A DNA stretch of 6,551 nucleotides from Bacillota bacterium (GTDB lineage Bacteria; Bacillota; Bacilli; Alicyclobacillales; Alicyclobacillaceae), in contig JAKADF010000198.1 in NCBI GenBank assembly GCA_021820805.1, positions 1 to 6,551 on the forward strand. Direction: 5' to 3'. The notes below the pieces were generated by a model, which worked only from the letters and a program-made list of their open reading frames with translations, was not told where the DNA came from and did no database searches. Each line of letters begins with the position of its first letter. Position 1 is the stretch's first letter. A program made the translations under genes and the position numbers. Of the stretch, positions 1-6,263 are shown one piece after another.

Positions 1-135
1 TATGATGGAATACCGAATTAATCTCATTTCTTAGCTCTGTTATTCAATCCTAGTTGAACAGAAGTTTAGGTTACACAATGAGTGACTAGCGGAAACGTTT
101 TGCTGAATTTTTGCGAAAAATTTCTGCTTCGAAGT

Positions 136-527
136 GACGTATTTGAGTTGAACCGTATATCCTACTAAAATGTTTTATGCCAGTCCACGAGAAACTGTTT
201 TTCACGCTTTGGTATGAAATAGCCCTTGTTGTACACACTTTTTAGTCGGTCGTGAACACTGAAGTTGGCAATTTTTATGTAAGGATTGCTCGTGAGGTGC
301 TTGGCATCTATCCATTCTTCTTCGAGAATAGCTTCTATTACGATAAATGTGACGGTATAGCATCCGAAAATACTTGCCCTCATACTGGCGATAGACGATA
401 CATCCTAACCGGAACAAAAGTTTGTCAAATCTTACGATGCGGAGGAAAACCATCTTCGAAATTTACCCGTCCTAAAATAGCAGAGATTCTCTTATCTGGT
501 TTATCAAAGAAACTTAATAAAACATAA
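136..527 (+). pseudogene. sat: Decayed sulfate adenylyltransferase (ATP sulfurylase), C-terminal remnant
   Basis: Intact Sat makes adenosine 5'-phosphosulfate from ATP and sulfate. Family-like sequence is spread over three frames. DVFEL (136-150) resembles the segment before the conserved MRYAGPRE block. From 152 a second frame reads TVYPTKMFYASPRETVFHAL, matching that block. It is interrupted by TGA at 215-217 where the family has Arg, then continues CTHFLVGREH (230-259), matching CTHFIVGRDH. A further frameshift at 257-261 leads to the last frame, ending at TAA 525-527. That frame carries TEVGNFYV, FENSFYYDKC, TCPH, LTGTKV and a FTRPKIAEIL tail. Roughly nine residues of the usual GPYDAQxIF segment are missing after GNFY. 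A conserved Cys (FYC to FYY) and the Arg after GTKV (now Cys) are changed. No N-terminal half is recognisable in 1-135; in the DVFEL frame the open stretch 82-150 might be more remnant, but I cannot align it. Homology is from remembered family sequence. A GTG-started reading from 252 is only the last in-frame fragment. Confidence 0.85.
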
Positions 528-533
528 GGCATC

Positions 534-561
534 ACATAGAGGAAGAAAATCGCATAGGGTA
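534..561 (+). promoter_or_regulatory. Candidate sigma-K (mother-cell, late sporulation) promoter for the cgeB-like pair
   Basis: A CATAGGGTA box at 553-561 fits the sigma-K -10 consensus CATANNNTA exactly. An ACA at 534-536 lies 16 bases upstream, as expected for the short AC-type -35 element. Transcription would begin near 568-570, leaving a leader of about 35 bases before the ATG at 604. The site sits just after the stop of the dead sat gene, so it would drive the two cgeB-like genes independently. B. subtilis cge operons are known to be sigma-K dependent and modulated by GerE; I found no convincing GerE box here. The motifs are short, so a chance match is possible, but position and gene content agree. 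Confidence 0.5.
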
Positions 562-581
562 GTGCAGTAGTTATTATTGTT

Positions 582-597
582 TCACTCGCAGGAGTGA
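582..597 (+). promoter_or_regulatory. Ribosome binding site inside a small hairpin
   Basis: AGGAGTG at 590-596 is a good Shine-Dalgarno sequence 7 bases before the ATG at 604 and fixes that start. CACTC (583-587) and GAGTG (592-596) are perfect complements around the four bases GCAG. T582 and A597 extend the stem to six pairs, so the folded form would hide most of the Shine-Dalgarno sequence. The hairpin is short and may be coincidental. Confidence 0.6.
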
Positions 598-603
598 TTT
601 TAT

Positions 604-1551
604 ATGCGCATTCTTTTTCTCGACTGGTCACCACTCATTACGTATGGAATTGCACCAGGATTCAAAGAACTTGGATTCAATACAGTAATTGTTCGCCCTG
701 AGGAAAATTCAATCGAAGGAATAAACCGTAAAATTAAAGATTTTAAACCAGACCTTTTGTTTACAGAAGCCCTATACGGCCGTGACGATATCATTTTTCC
801 AGTGATTGAACAGGCAAAGATTCCACATATTTGCTGGGCAATCGAAGATCCCGTCTCCATCGAGTTCTCATTGAAATGGGCAAAAGAGTCGATTTTAACC
901 TTGACGACCTGTGAGGAATGGGTATCAAGCGTATATGAAGCAAATGGACACAAAGCGATTTCAATTCCTTTTGCATGCAATTTAAAATTTCATCGTAAGG
1001 GTTCTCCCTCTTCATCCTTAGCACATGACCTTGTGTTCGTTGGCAATAACTATAAATACTTCCCAACACGGTTAGAAGGATATCAAACCATATTAAATCC
1101 GTTCATTTCCAATGGATACGACATTGCTGTTTACGGAAACTGGTGGTGGGAAGACCTTGATTTTCCTTATCAAATCCCCCGCAATATCTATTTAGGATAT
1201 TTAGATTACGAAAAGTTTCCTGATTTATGCGCATCAGCAAACTTTATTCTTGGTGTGCACAGCATAGGCGGATCCAAAACAATGCAGTCTATGCGCACAT
1301 TTGATGTACTCGGCTGCGCCGGTTTTTACCTCACGCATAAAACAGCCGCAATCGAGAACATGTTCGAAAACCATAAGCATCTCGTTTGGTCTTCAAGTCC
1401 AGAAGAAACAATGGATTTGTATAAACACTATAAAAAACATCCTGAAAGGATGGAACAAATCAGAATGCAAGGGCAAAAATTTGTATTTGAAAACCATACG
1501 TATGCGCATCGAGTCAGACAAATTATTCATGCACTGGGTGAAATCCTATGA
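604..1551 (+). CDS. CgeB-like spore-maturation glycosyltransferase, first tandem copy
   Basis: The 315-residue product resembles CgeB of Bacillus (about 317 residues), a GT-B type protein with a DUF3880-like N-terminal half and a glycosyltransferase family 1-like C-terminal half. Visible landmarks are a first beta strand with the YGIAPGF segment (residues 1-20), KPDLLFTE (48-55), CWAIEDP (77-83), PFAC (122-125), FVGNNY (145-150), YGNW (177-180) and the MRTFDVLGCAGF block (230-241) typical of the nucleotide-sugar binding C-terminal domain. No signal peptide or membrane segment is seen, so a cytosolic (mother-cell) enzyme is likely. The ATG is supported by AGGAGTG at 590-596. Its stop overlaps the start of the next gene (ATGA), implying translational coupling. 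Donor and acceptor sugars cannot be read from the sequence. In B. subtilis CgeB is linked to outer spore-coat/crust properties; that role here is inferred. Confidence 0.85.
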   Translation: MRILFLDWSPLITYGIAPGFKELGFNTVIVRPEENSIEGINRKIKDFKPDLLFTEALYGRDDIIFPVIEQAKIPHICWAIEDPVSIEFSLKWAKESILTLTTCEEWVSSVYEANGHKAISIPFACNLKFHRKGSPSSSLAHDLVFVGNNYKYFPTRLEGYQTILNPFISNGYDIAVYGNWWWEDLDFPYQIPRNIYLGYLDYEKFPDLCASANFILGVHSIGGSKTMQSMRTFDVLGCAGFYLTHKTAAIENMFENHKHLVWSSSPEETMDLYKHYKKHPERMEQIRMQGQKFVFENHTYAHRVRQIIHALGEIL

Positions 1552-2516
1552 AAATACTCTTTCTAAACTGGGCGCCCATCATTAAATATGGAATCGCAGA
1601 GGGATTTCGTGAACTTGGTATTGATATTGAAATATTAAACCCAGAAGAGGATACGACATCAGGGATGTTGAAAAGAATTGCTGCATGCAAACCGGATTTA
1701 CTATTTACAGAAGGCGGAATCAACCGGGAACATATAATTTTGGAGGTTATCGAAAAGTCAAAAATACCCCATGTCTATTGGGCCATAGAAGACCCAATTG
1801 CATATAATCTTTCTCTTGTTTATGGCAGAAAATCTGTTCTAACCTGTACCACTCACCTAGCATGGATACAAGAAATTTACCAGCCAAACGGTGTACGAGC
1901 AATCTTTGTCCCTTTTGCGTGCAACCCAAAGTGGCATAAAAGAGGTGCGTACGATCCGCTTCTCGCTCACACATTTGCCTTTATGGGAAACAATTACAAC
2001 GCTCATCCGTATCGAACAAAAGGGTGTCAAACAATGTTTCAACCATTGATTGATACAGGCAGTGATATTGTCTTTTACGGAAACGAAAATTGGCTGAACC
2101 GTAAGTTTCCGTTTTACATTCCTGAAAAACTCTATCATGGCTATCTAGCTTATGAAAGGCTTCCTAACCTTTGTGCTTCTGCTCCCTTTATGCTCGGGAT
2201 CCATAGCGTTGGAAATTCAACCACAATGCAATCTATGCGTACATTTGAAGTGATGGGTTGCGGAGGCTTCTTTTTCACCCATCACTCTAAGGCTGTTGAA
2301 AATATGTTTAAAAATCACAAACATCTCGTATGGAGTACTTCACAAGCAGAGACTTTAGAAACTTATCATTTCTACGAGTCGCATCCTGAAACCATGAAAA
2401 AAATCAGACAGGAAGGACAACAATTTGTGTATCAATTCCATACTTACAAACACCGGGCTCTAGAGATTCTGGATGCGTTACCAGCCGATTTGAGAAAAAA
2501 AGCTAAAATTAATTAG
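1548..2516 (+). CDS. CgeB-like spore-maturation glycosyltransferase, second tandem copy
   Basis: The 322-residue product aligns with the upstream neighbour without a single gap over residues 1-310; I count about 163 identities (53%). Shared landmarks are KPDLLFTE (48-55), YWAIEDP (77-83), PFACN (122-126), MGNNY (146-150), SMRTFEVMGCGGFF (229-242) and ENMFKNHKHLVWS (251-263). It therefore has the same CgeB architecture: an N-terminal DUF3880-like half and a family 1-like GT-B C-terminal half. It ends with a short extra basic tail (residues 311-322). The start overlaps the previous stop by four bases, with only a weak GGGTGA Shine-Dalgarno stretch, so translation probably depends on ribosomes finishing the first gene. 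Regions that differ between the copies (91-120, 131-140, 151-170, 181-190) may set acceptor preference. It faces the opposing glycosyltransferase array with 23 bases between stops. Confidence 0.85.
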   Translation: MKILFLNWAPIIKYGIAEGFRELGIDIEILNPEEDTTSGMLKRIAACKPDLLFTEGGINREHIILEVIEKSKIPHVYWAIEDPIAYNLSLVYGRKSVLTCTTHLAWIQEIYQPNGVRAIFVPFACNPKWHKRGAYDPLLAHTFAFMGNNYNAHPYRTKGCQTMFQPLIDTGSDIVFYGNENWLNRKFPFYIPEKLYHGYLAYERLPNLCASAPFMLGIHSVGNSTTMQSMRTFEVMGCGGFFFTHHSKAVENMFKNHKHLVWSTSQAETLETYHFYESHPETMKKIRQEGQQFVYQFHTYKHRALEILDALPADLRKKAKIN

Positions 2517-2539
2517 TTTCAAGTTGCACCGAATTAAAA

Positions 2540-3256
2540 TCAAGGCGCTTTATATCTTGTATCCTCCCACGTATTCAGTCCCTTCATATCCGCAACGATA
2601 CATCCATCTGTCCCTTGTCCAAAGTCGATACCCACATGTCCAGTCAGCTTCGCATGAGCAGCTAACACCTTTGCTGGAACACCAGCACTAACGATTGCTA
2701 ATTGATAATCATAGTGATCCATTTTGTTTATTGCTGCATCAACCATTGTCCAATTCTGACATTCGACTGTACCGACTATTCTTTTCCATTCATATCTGCG
2801 CTCCAATACCTCTTTATACTTTCTTGCCTTGTTTCCAACAAGAAGTATCCTCGTATTTTTGAACGTATCGTAGAACCTTGGCATTTTACTAATATTCACA
2901 TTATCAAATGCATAAAAAATTTTTTCAGGTTGAATATCATAGTATTTTATGACCATGTCACTAAGAGGCCGCCATCCCCACCAGTTTAATTGATGCAGGA
3001 TGCCTATAAAATCAGCCTGTTTCAGTGCAGCAATTAATCTTATTCGTGCATCCATATTGGGTAAAGTAACACCACAATAGTTGATATTATTTATCCAATT
3101 ATATGTTTCGCGTATAAAGTTCATTGTCAATATCTCTTCATGAGCAGCGATACAGGCCTCCCCATCTCCAATCCGAATTGAGGCGTGGGGAATATCTAGC
3201 TCCACCGCAACTCGCCATTGTTCCAATAGTTCATCTGGTGTTAACCACTCAGACAT
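2540..3256 (-). CDS. GT-D fold (DUF1792-like) glycosyltransferase
   Basis: The 238-residue product has an N-terminal RIGDGE motif (residues 28-33), matching the R-x-GDGE signature of DUF1792 enzymes. There the Asp-x-Glu pair (here D31 and E33) binds the metal and nucleotide sugar; the fold is known as GT-D. Further landmarks are NWWGWRP (91-97), ILLVGNKA (137-144), SAGVPAKVLA (190-199) and a C-terminal GIDFGQGTDG (209-218). No membrane segment or signal peptide is visible. I start it at ATG 3256 because GGAGTG (3265-3270, complementary strand) lies 8 bases upstream. An in-frame TTG at 3289 would add 11 residues but has no ribosome binding site. The gene is last in the minus-strand array, 34 bases after the GT4 stop. 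The sugar it adds is unknown; a DUF1792 enzyme in Streptococcus parasanguinis adds glucose to a serine-rich adhesin glycan. Confidence 0.85.
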   Translation of the reverse strand: MSEWLTPDELLEQWRVAVELDIPHASIRIGDGEACIAAHEEILTMNFIRETYNWINNINYCGVTLPNMDARIRLIAALKQADFIGILHQLNWWGWRPLSDMVIKYYDIQPEKIFYAFDNVNISKMPRFYDTFKNTRILLVGNKARKYKEVLERRYEWKRIVGTVECQNWTMVDAAINKMDHYDYQLAIVSAGVPAKVLAAHAKLTGHVGIDFGQGTDGCIVADMKGLNTWEDTRYKAP

Positions 3257-3264
3257 TCTGAATT

Positions 3265-3270
3265 CACTCC
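3265..3270 (-). promoter_or_regulatory. Ribosome binding site deciding the start of the GT-D gene
   Basis: On the minus strand this reads GGAGTG, with 8 bases before ATG 3256. It favours that ATG over the upstream in-frame TTG at 3289, which has no Shine-Dalgarno sequence. It lies in the gap between the GT4 and GT-D genes. Confidence 0.65.
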
Positions 3271-3290
3271 ATTTCGGAAAAGCATACAAT

Positions 3291-4394
3291 TCACTGAAAG
3301 ATTTTCCTAATCAGTTGCGACCACTGTTCTTCCCAACGCGTTTTACTGAAGGACGTTTTTGCAACGAGACAAGCGTTCTCTCCGTGCAACTTACGCTCAA
3401 ATGGATTCAAAATGTATTCCTCAATGCCTTTTTTGATATGATGGGCAGTCGGGTTCACAATTTTCCCGTTAAAATTCGGCAAGACAATATTAGACAACCC
3501 CCCGATATTCGTCACAACAGTCGGTTTTCCGCAAGCCATCGCTTCCAACGCAGAGAGTGAAGTTCCTTCTGAACAGATACTTGGAATAACTACTATATCA
3601 GCTTCTTGATAAGCCTCTGGCATTTCATTCATCGGGTAGTGCCGATAGCGAATTCGATTCTTATGTGGTTGTTTATGCAGCCAAGTTTTCCACTCTCCTA
3701 CAAGTGCTGGATGATTTTCGTCAATCGCGAAATTAAATTTGATGTTATCGTATTTATCAAGCAGTTCCGGGACAATTTCCTGCATGAGGTAGATTCCGCG
3801 GTACCTGTCATAACGTCTAGGGTATAAAATCTCAATTTTTTCATTTTCCTCTCGAGATTGGGGCTTAAACTTATCTGTATCTACATAGTTTGGAATGTAG
3901 ACTGCCTTATTCACATCAACATAAGGAATTGCTGCACGGGCCCAATTTAGAAAATTTAAGTCTACAGTTACAAGCGCGCCTAGTTGTTCAAAAGCAGGAA
4001 TTACATGGCTTTTGCTCACGTTTCTTCCCCATGTCCCATCAAACCCTGGAACGTCAAACCAGATTCCATGGTTAATAGAAATGGAATTAGCCTTATACTT
4101 TGTTTGAAAACCTAGCCATGTATAAATTACGTAATCTGCTTTATCAAGACTATCCTTCATCATAAATTCAACACAATGCTCACTATTCCCATTCCACGGA
4201 TAAGCATGAACCGGAATACCTTCATATTGCTGCTGCCAATAGTGGTCTCCGAATTGGCGTATGGTCACATCAAAACCAAGTTTTTTACACAAATAAGCTA
4301 AGTCGCGTGTGTATCTTTCGAGTCCTCCTAAGACTGTTGTTTTGCCATCATGTGTATACAAATTTCCTGTTACGATAGATAAGGTAGAACCCAT
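3291..4394 (-). CDS. GT4 family GT-B glycosyltransferase
   Basis: The 367-residue product is of normal length for a GT4 enzyme (retaining, GT-B fold, nucleotide-sugar donor). The N-terminal Rossmann half has GGLERY (residues 23-28), the glycine-rich loop typical of GT4 enzymes. IPNYVDTDKF (167-176) is the usual hinge into the C-terminal donor domain. There SEGTSLSALEAMACGKP carries the E-x7-E pair (E276 and E284) that contacts the donor, followed by TNIGGLSNIV (295-304) and NGKIVNP (309-315). No membrane segment is seen, so it likely acts in the cytoplasm. ATG 4394 is preceded by GAGGTGG (4400-4406, minus strand) at close spacing. It lies 39 bases downstream of the GT2 gene and 34 bases before the GT-D gene, consistent with one transcript. 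It resembles enzymes extending surface polysaccharides; acceptor and sugar are not readable. Confidence 0.88.
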   Translation of the reverse strand: MGSTLSIVTGNLYTHDGKTTVLGGLERYTRDLAYLCKKLGFDVTIRQFGDHYWQQQYEGIPVHAYPWNGNSEHCVEFMMKDSLDKADYVIYTWLGFQTKYKANSISINHGIWFDVPGFDGTWGRNVSKSHVIPAFEQLGALVTVDLNFLNWARAAIPYVDVNKAVYIPNYVDTDKFKPQSREENEKIEILYPRRYDRYRGIYLMQEIVPELLDKYDNIKFNFAIDENHPALVGEWKTWLHKQPHKNRIRYRHYPMNEMPEAYQEADIVVIPSICSEGTSLSALEAMACGKPTVVTNIGGLSNIVLPNFNGKIVNPTAHHIKKGIEEYILNPFERKLHGENACLVAKTSFSKTRWEEQWSQLIRKIFQ

Positions 4395-4433
4395 TTAAAC
4401 CACCTCGCATGTTCCTTGATGGACAAAAAAGAT

Positions 4434-5135
4434 TTAATCGTTCCACGGTACTACATGTGGATTCGGATCTAAAATGGAATGATATTTCTGTAAATCTCCA
4501 TATTTGCCATTTGGGTCATATTGTAGATATCGAGTATATTTTTTTTGCCGATCGGCTTCCGTCGCCCAACCATAGTGCTTAATTTTAATTTTGTCTGTCC
4601 CACTTGTTGTCCTTGACCAGATGTTCATTGGCAAACGTCCGCAATGGTGGTTTACTTCATTCCAAATTGGTGTGAAGCCTTGAATATTGCGAGTAAGCAT
4701 CAAAGTGTAATACTTATGGGCATTCCATTTTTCGTCATCCCGATAGCAAGTTTTTGACCAGAAATCATAGAAACGAAACCCCCATACATCAACGGTATTG
4801 CTATTCATCAATGTTTCGAAGTCGGATCGCAAACTCCCGAATGAAGCAGAACAAATCTCGTCGGCATCTACAATCATTAACCAGTCAGTTCTACAATTGA
4901 CAACGAGATTGTATAGCTCTTTCCTAAGAATGATTTCGTGACCGAAATCCCCTTTTTTTACTAGGTAGGTTTGAAGTGGGATGGAGCATTCGGAATGAAT
5001 GATATCCATGGTATTATCTGTGCTGTTGTCATTCAGAATCACTAATTCATCTGCATAAAGACAAATGTTCCGAATCACTTCAGCTAAATATCTGTCTGCT
5101 TCGTTCTTAACCAACATACCGACTGCAAGTTTCAT
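4434..5135 (-). CDS. GT2 family GT-A glycosyltransferase
   Basis: The 233-residue product is a short family 2 (GT-A, inverting) enzyme. It begins MLVKNEADRYL (residues 7-17), the usual first strand and loop. It then shows LVILNDNSTDNT (31-42), the nucleotide-binding DxS/T-type motif, and IVDADEI (88-94), whose D90-A-D92 is the metal-binding DxD. An aromatic segment, FRFYDFWSKTCY, and HKYYTLMLTR follow, with WNEVNHHCG near residue 160 in the likely acceptor region. There is no membrane anchor and no long C-terminal extension, so it is shorter than CgeD-like or processive GT2 enzymes. The ATG overlaps the TGA of the preceding gene by four bases (ATGA), implying translational coupling; the local Shine-Dalgarno sequence (AAGG) is weak. 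The position between two GT-B genes suggests sequential action on one glycan. Substrates are unknown. Confidence 0.87.
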   Translation of the reverse strand: MKLAVGMLVKNEADRYLAEVIRNICLYADELVILNDNSTDNTMDIIHSECSIPLQTYLVKKGDFGHEIILRKELYNLVVNCRTDWLMIVDADEICSASFGSLRSDFETLMNSNTVDVWGFRFYDFWSKTCYRDDEKWNAHKYYTLMLTRNIQGFTPIWNEVNHHCGRLPMNIWSRTTSGTDKIKIKHYGWATEADRQKKYTRYLQYDPNGKYGDLQKYHSILDPNPHVVPWND

Positions 5136-6172
5136 TTTTGGATCGCCTTCAATTCCTTCAAGATGGAATGAACACGTTCTTCCCAGGAATTCTTGCGTGC
5201 AACAATGCGATAGTTTCTCTTTTCTTGCTCCCCAACATTTCTTGCCTCTTCAATTTTTACAATAAAGTCATCGGCAGAGCCCGCAATCCTAATATATGGT
5301 TGGTATTGCACGCATTCTTGTATGGGTGTTGCTACAACAGGAACACCTGCGGCAAGATATTCATACATTTTGATTGGATTTGAGGAATGTGTTAATTGGC
5401 GAACTTGAAATGGAATAATTCCTACATCAAAGTGGGTGACATACTGGTATAGCTCCTTGTATGGTTTAAAACCGAGCAAATGCACATTTGCTTTCTTTTT
5501 ACATACATCAGCTGGGCAATATTCGGGGCCAACCAGCACGATTCCCCAGTCTGGACGTTTGTCTGCAATGCCCGCAATCAAACGATAATCAACCCATGAC
5601 TGTAAGCTTCCATGAAAACCAACAATGCACGAATATCTTTGTTTAAGCTCGGCTAATTCATCAGGAATAGGAGGGGATCTCACCAAATAAGGACGAATAT
5701 CGGCACCGTTTTTAACAATTCGAATTCTCTTTTCTGGATACTGCTCTGAAACTAGATTGAATAGCCGATTTGACGAGCATACGACCAAATCTGCCGAACT
5801 AATTGATTCCACTAATCCTTCTTGCCAGTGATAGAATTCCTCGCTAGCTTCGTCAATGTAATCGAATACATGAATATCAGGTTTAATTTTGTCCTTCAAC
5901 CTAAAAATTTTCGGCCACGAATTCCAAAATACTGTAGTAGTACCCTTTACTTTCTTTTGGATGTCCGGGTTTTGTAATGTTTCTTCCAACCGGTTTGAGA
6001 TGCATAGTCTATCCATCGGAAACCAATACAATCCTCTTTTATCATCAGTCAAATTAGCTAATATAGAAAAATGGCCTTGACGAGCGAATTCTGCCAGCAA
6101 TTGATGTGGCCTTTGGAAAATCTTATCGTTCCACGATATTATCGGCGGGTAAATAATGGTGTATTTCTCCAA
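5132..6172 (-). CDS. GT-B glycosyltransferase (family 1/4, TuaH-like)
   Basis: The 346-residue product has an N-terminal half with FQRPHQLL (residues 19-26) and VFDYIDE (102-108). Both are common in GT-B enzymes of the TuaH / glycosyltransferase family 1 group used in bacterial surface polymers. The C-terminal half has NGAD (155-158), GFHGSLQSWVD (185-195), LLGFKPYKEL (232-241) and NPIKMYEYLAAGVPVV (265-280), the donor-binding region. No transmembrane segment is visible. The start is TTG at 6172, chosen because AAAGAGGTG sits 8 bases upstream (6181-6189, minus strand) and the protein begins in a standard first strand (EKYTIIYPP). It is the first of the four glycosyltransferase genes, 91 bases after the cysC stop, and its TGA overlaps the GT2 start. 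The sugar transferred cannot be deduced. Confidence 0.86.
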   Translation of the reverse strand: MEKYTIIYPPIISWNDKIFQRPHQLLAEFARQGHFSILANLTDDKRGLYWFPMDRLCISNRLEETLQNPDIQKKVKGTTTVFWNSWPKIFRLKDKIKPDIHVFDYIDEASEEFYHWQEGLVESISSADLVVCSSNRLFNLVSEQYPEKRIRIVKNGADIRPYLVRSPPIPDELAELKQRYSCIVGFHGSLQSWVDYRLIAGIADKRPDWGIVLVGPEYCPADVCKKKANVHLLGFKPYKELYQYVTHFDVGIIPFQVRQLTHSSNPIKMYEYLAAGVPVVATPIQECVQYQPYIRIAGSADDFIVKIEEARNVGEQEKRNYRIVARKNSWEERVHSILKELKAIQK

Positions 6173-6180
6173 AGATCTTA

Positions 6181-6189
6181 CACCTCTTT
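6181..6189 (-). promoter_or_regulatory. Ribosome binding site for a TTG start
   Basis: The minus strand reads AAAGAGGTG, a strong match to the 16S anti-Shine-Dalgarno sequence. It lies 8 bases before the TTG at 6172 and is the main reason for accepting that unusual start codon. Confidence 0.7.
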
Positions 6190-6212
6190 ACGTTTCCAAG
6201 TTGCCAGAAGCC

Positions 6213-6251
6213 GTCTATTCGTATGTCGCAATACTACCCAAATTGCTAGAC
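6213..6251 (-). repeat. Nested inverted repeats in the cysC to glycosyltransferase gap
   Basis: On the minus strand GTCTAGCAAT (6251-6242) can pair with ATTGC (6232-6228) and TAGAC (6217-6213). This gives two stacked five-base helices separated on one side by a 10-base bulge, with a 9-base apical loop. There is no T-run after it, so it is not a typical intrinsic terminator. It could be an mRNA processing or attenuation element between cysC and the glycosyltransferase genes, or chance. Confidence 0.3.
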
Positions 6252-6263
6252 TTCGCATTATAC

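Noticed and set aside
1..135. Possible further sat sequence (for example a reading RKRFAEF from about 91) or another gene at the left edge
   Set aside because: Stops occur in all frames and I could not align it to the Sat N-terminal half with confidence; nothing else recognisable is present.
165..453. Minus-strand open frames over the sat remnant
   Set aside because: They are antisense to clear Sat motifs and show no ribosome binding site or recognisable domain.
604..2516. Repeated DNA words shared by the two cgeB-like genes (around 1288-1304 and 2230-2246) as a mobile or regulatory repeat
   Set aside because: They lie at equivalent codons of the conserved MRTF block and are explained by gene duplication.
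2509..2537. TTAATT and AATTAA inverted repeat spanning the convergent junction
   Set aside because: The stem would be six A-T pairs with a 17-base loop and no T-run; too weak to call a terminator.
3257..3289. Upstream in-frame TTG start for the GT-D gene
   Set aside because: It has no Shine-Dalgarno sequence, whereas ATG 3256 has GGAGTG at ideal spacing; the extra 11 residues carry no family motif.
6218..6227. CATACGAAT on the minus strand as a sigma-K or sigma-E -10 box for the glycosyltransferase array
   Set aside because: The second half does not fit CATANNNTA or CATACANT, and no AC-type or ATA-type -35 stands at the right distance.
6257..6262. Exact TATAAT on the minus strand just after the cysC stop
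   Set aside because: The hexamer 17 bases upstream is GGGGAG, far from TTGACA, and there is no TG extended -10; in AT-rich DNA a lone TATAAT is weak evidence.
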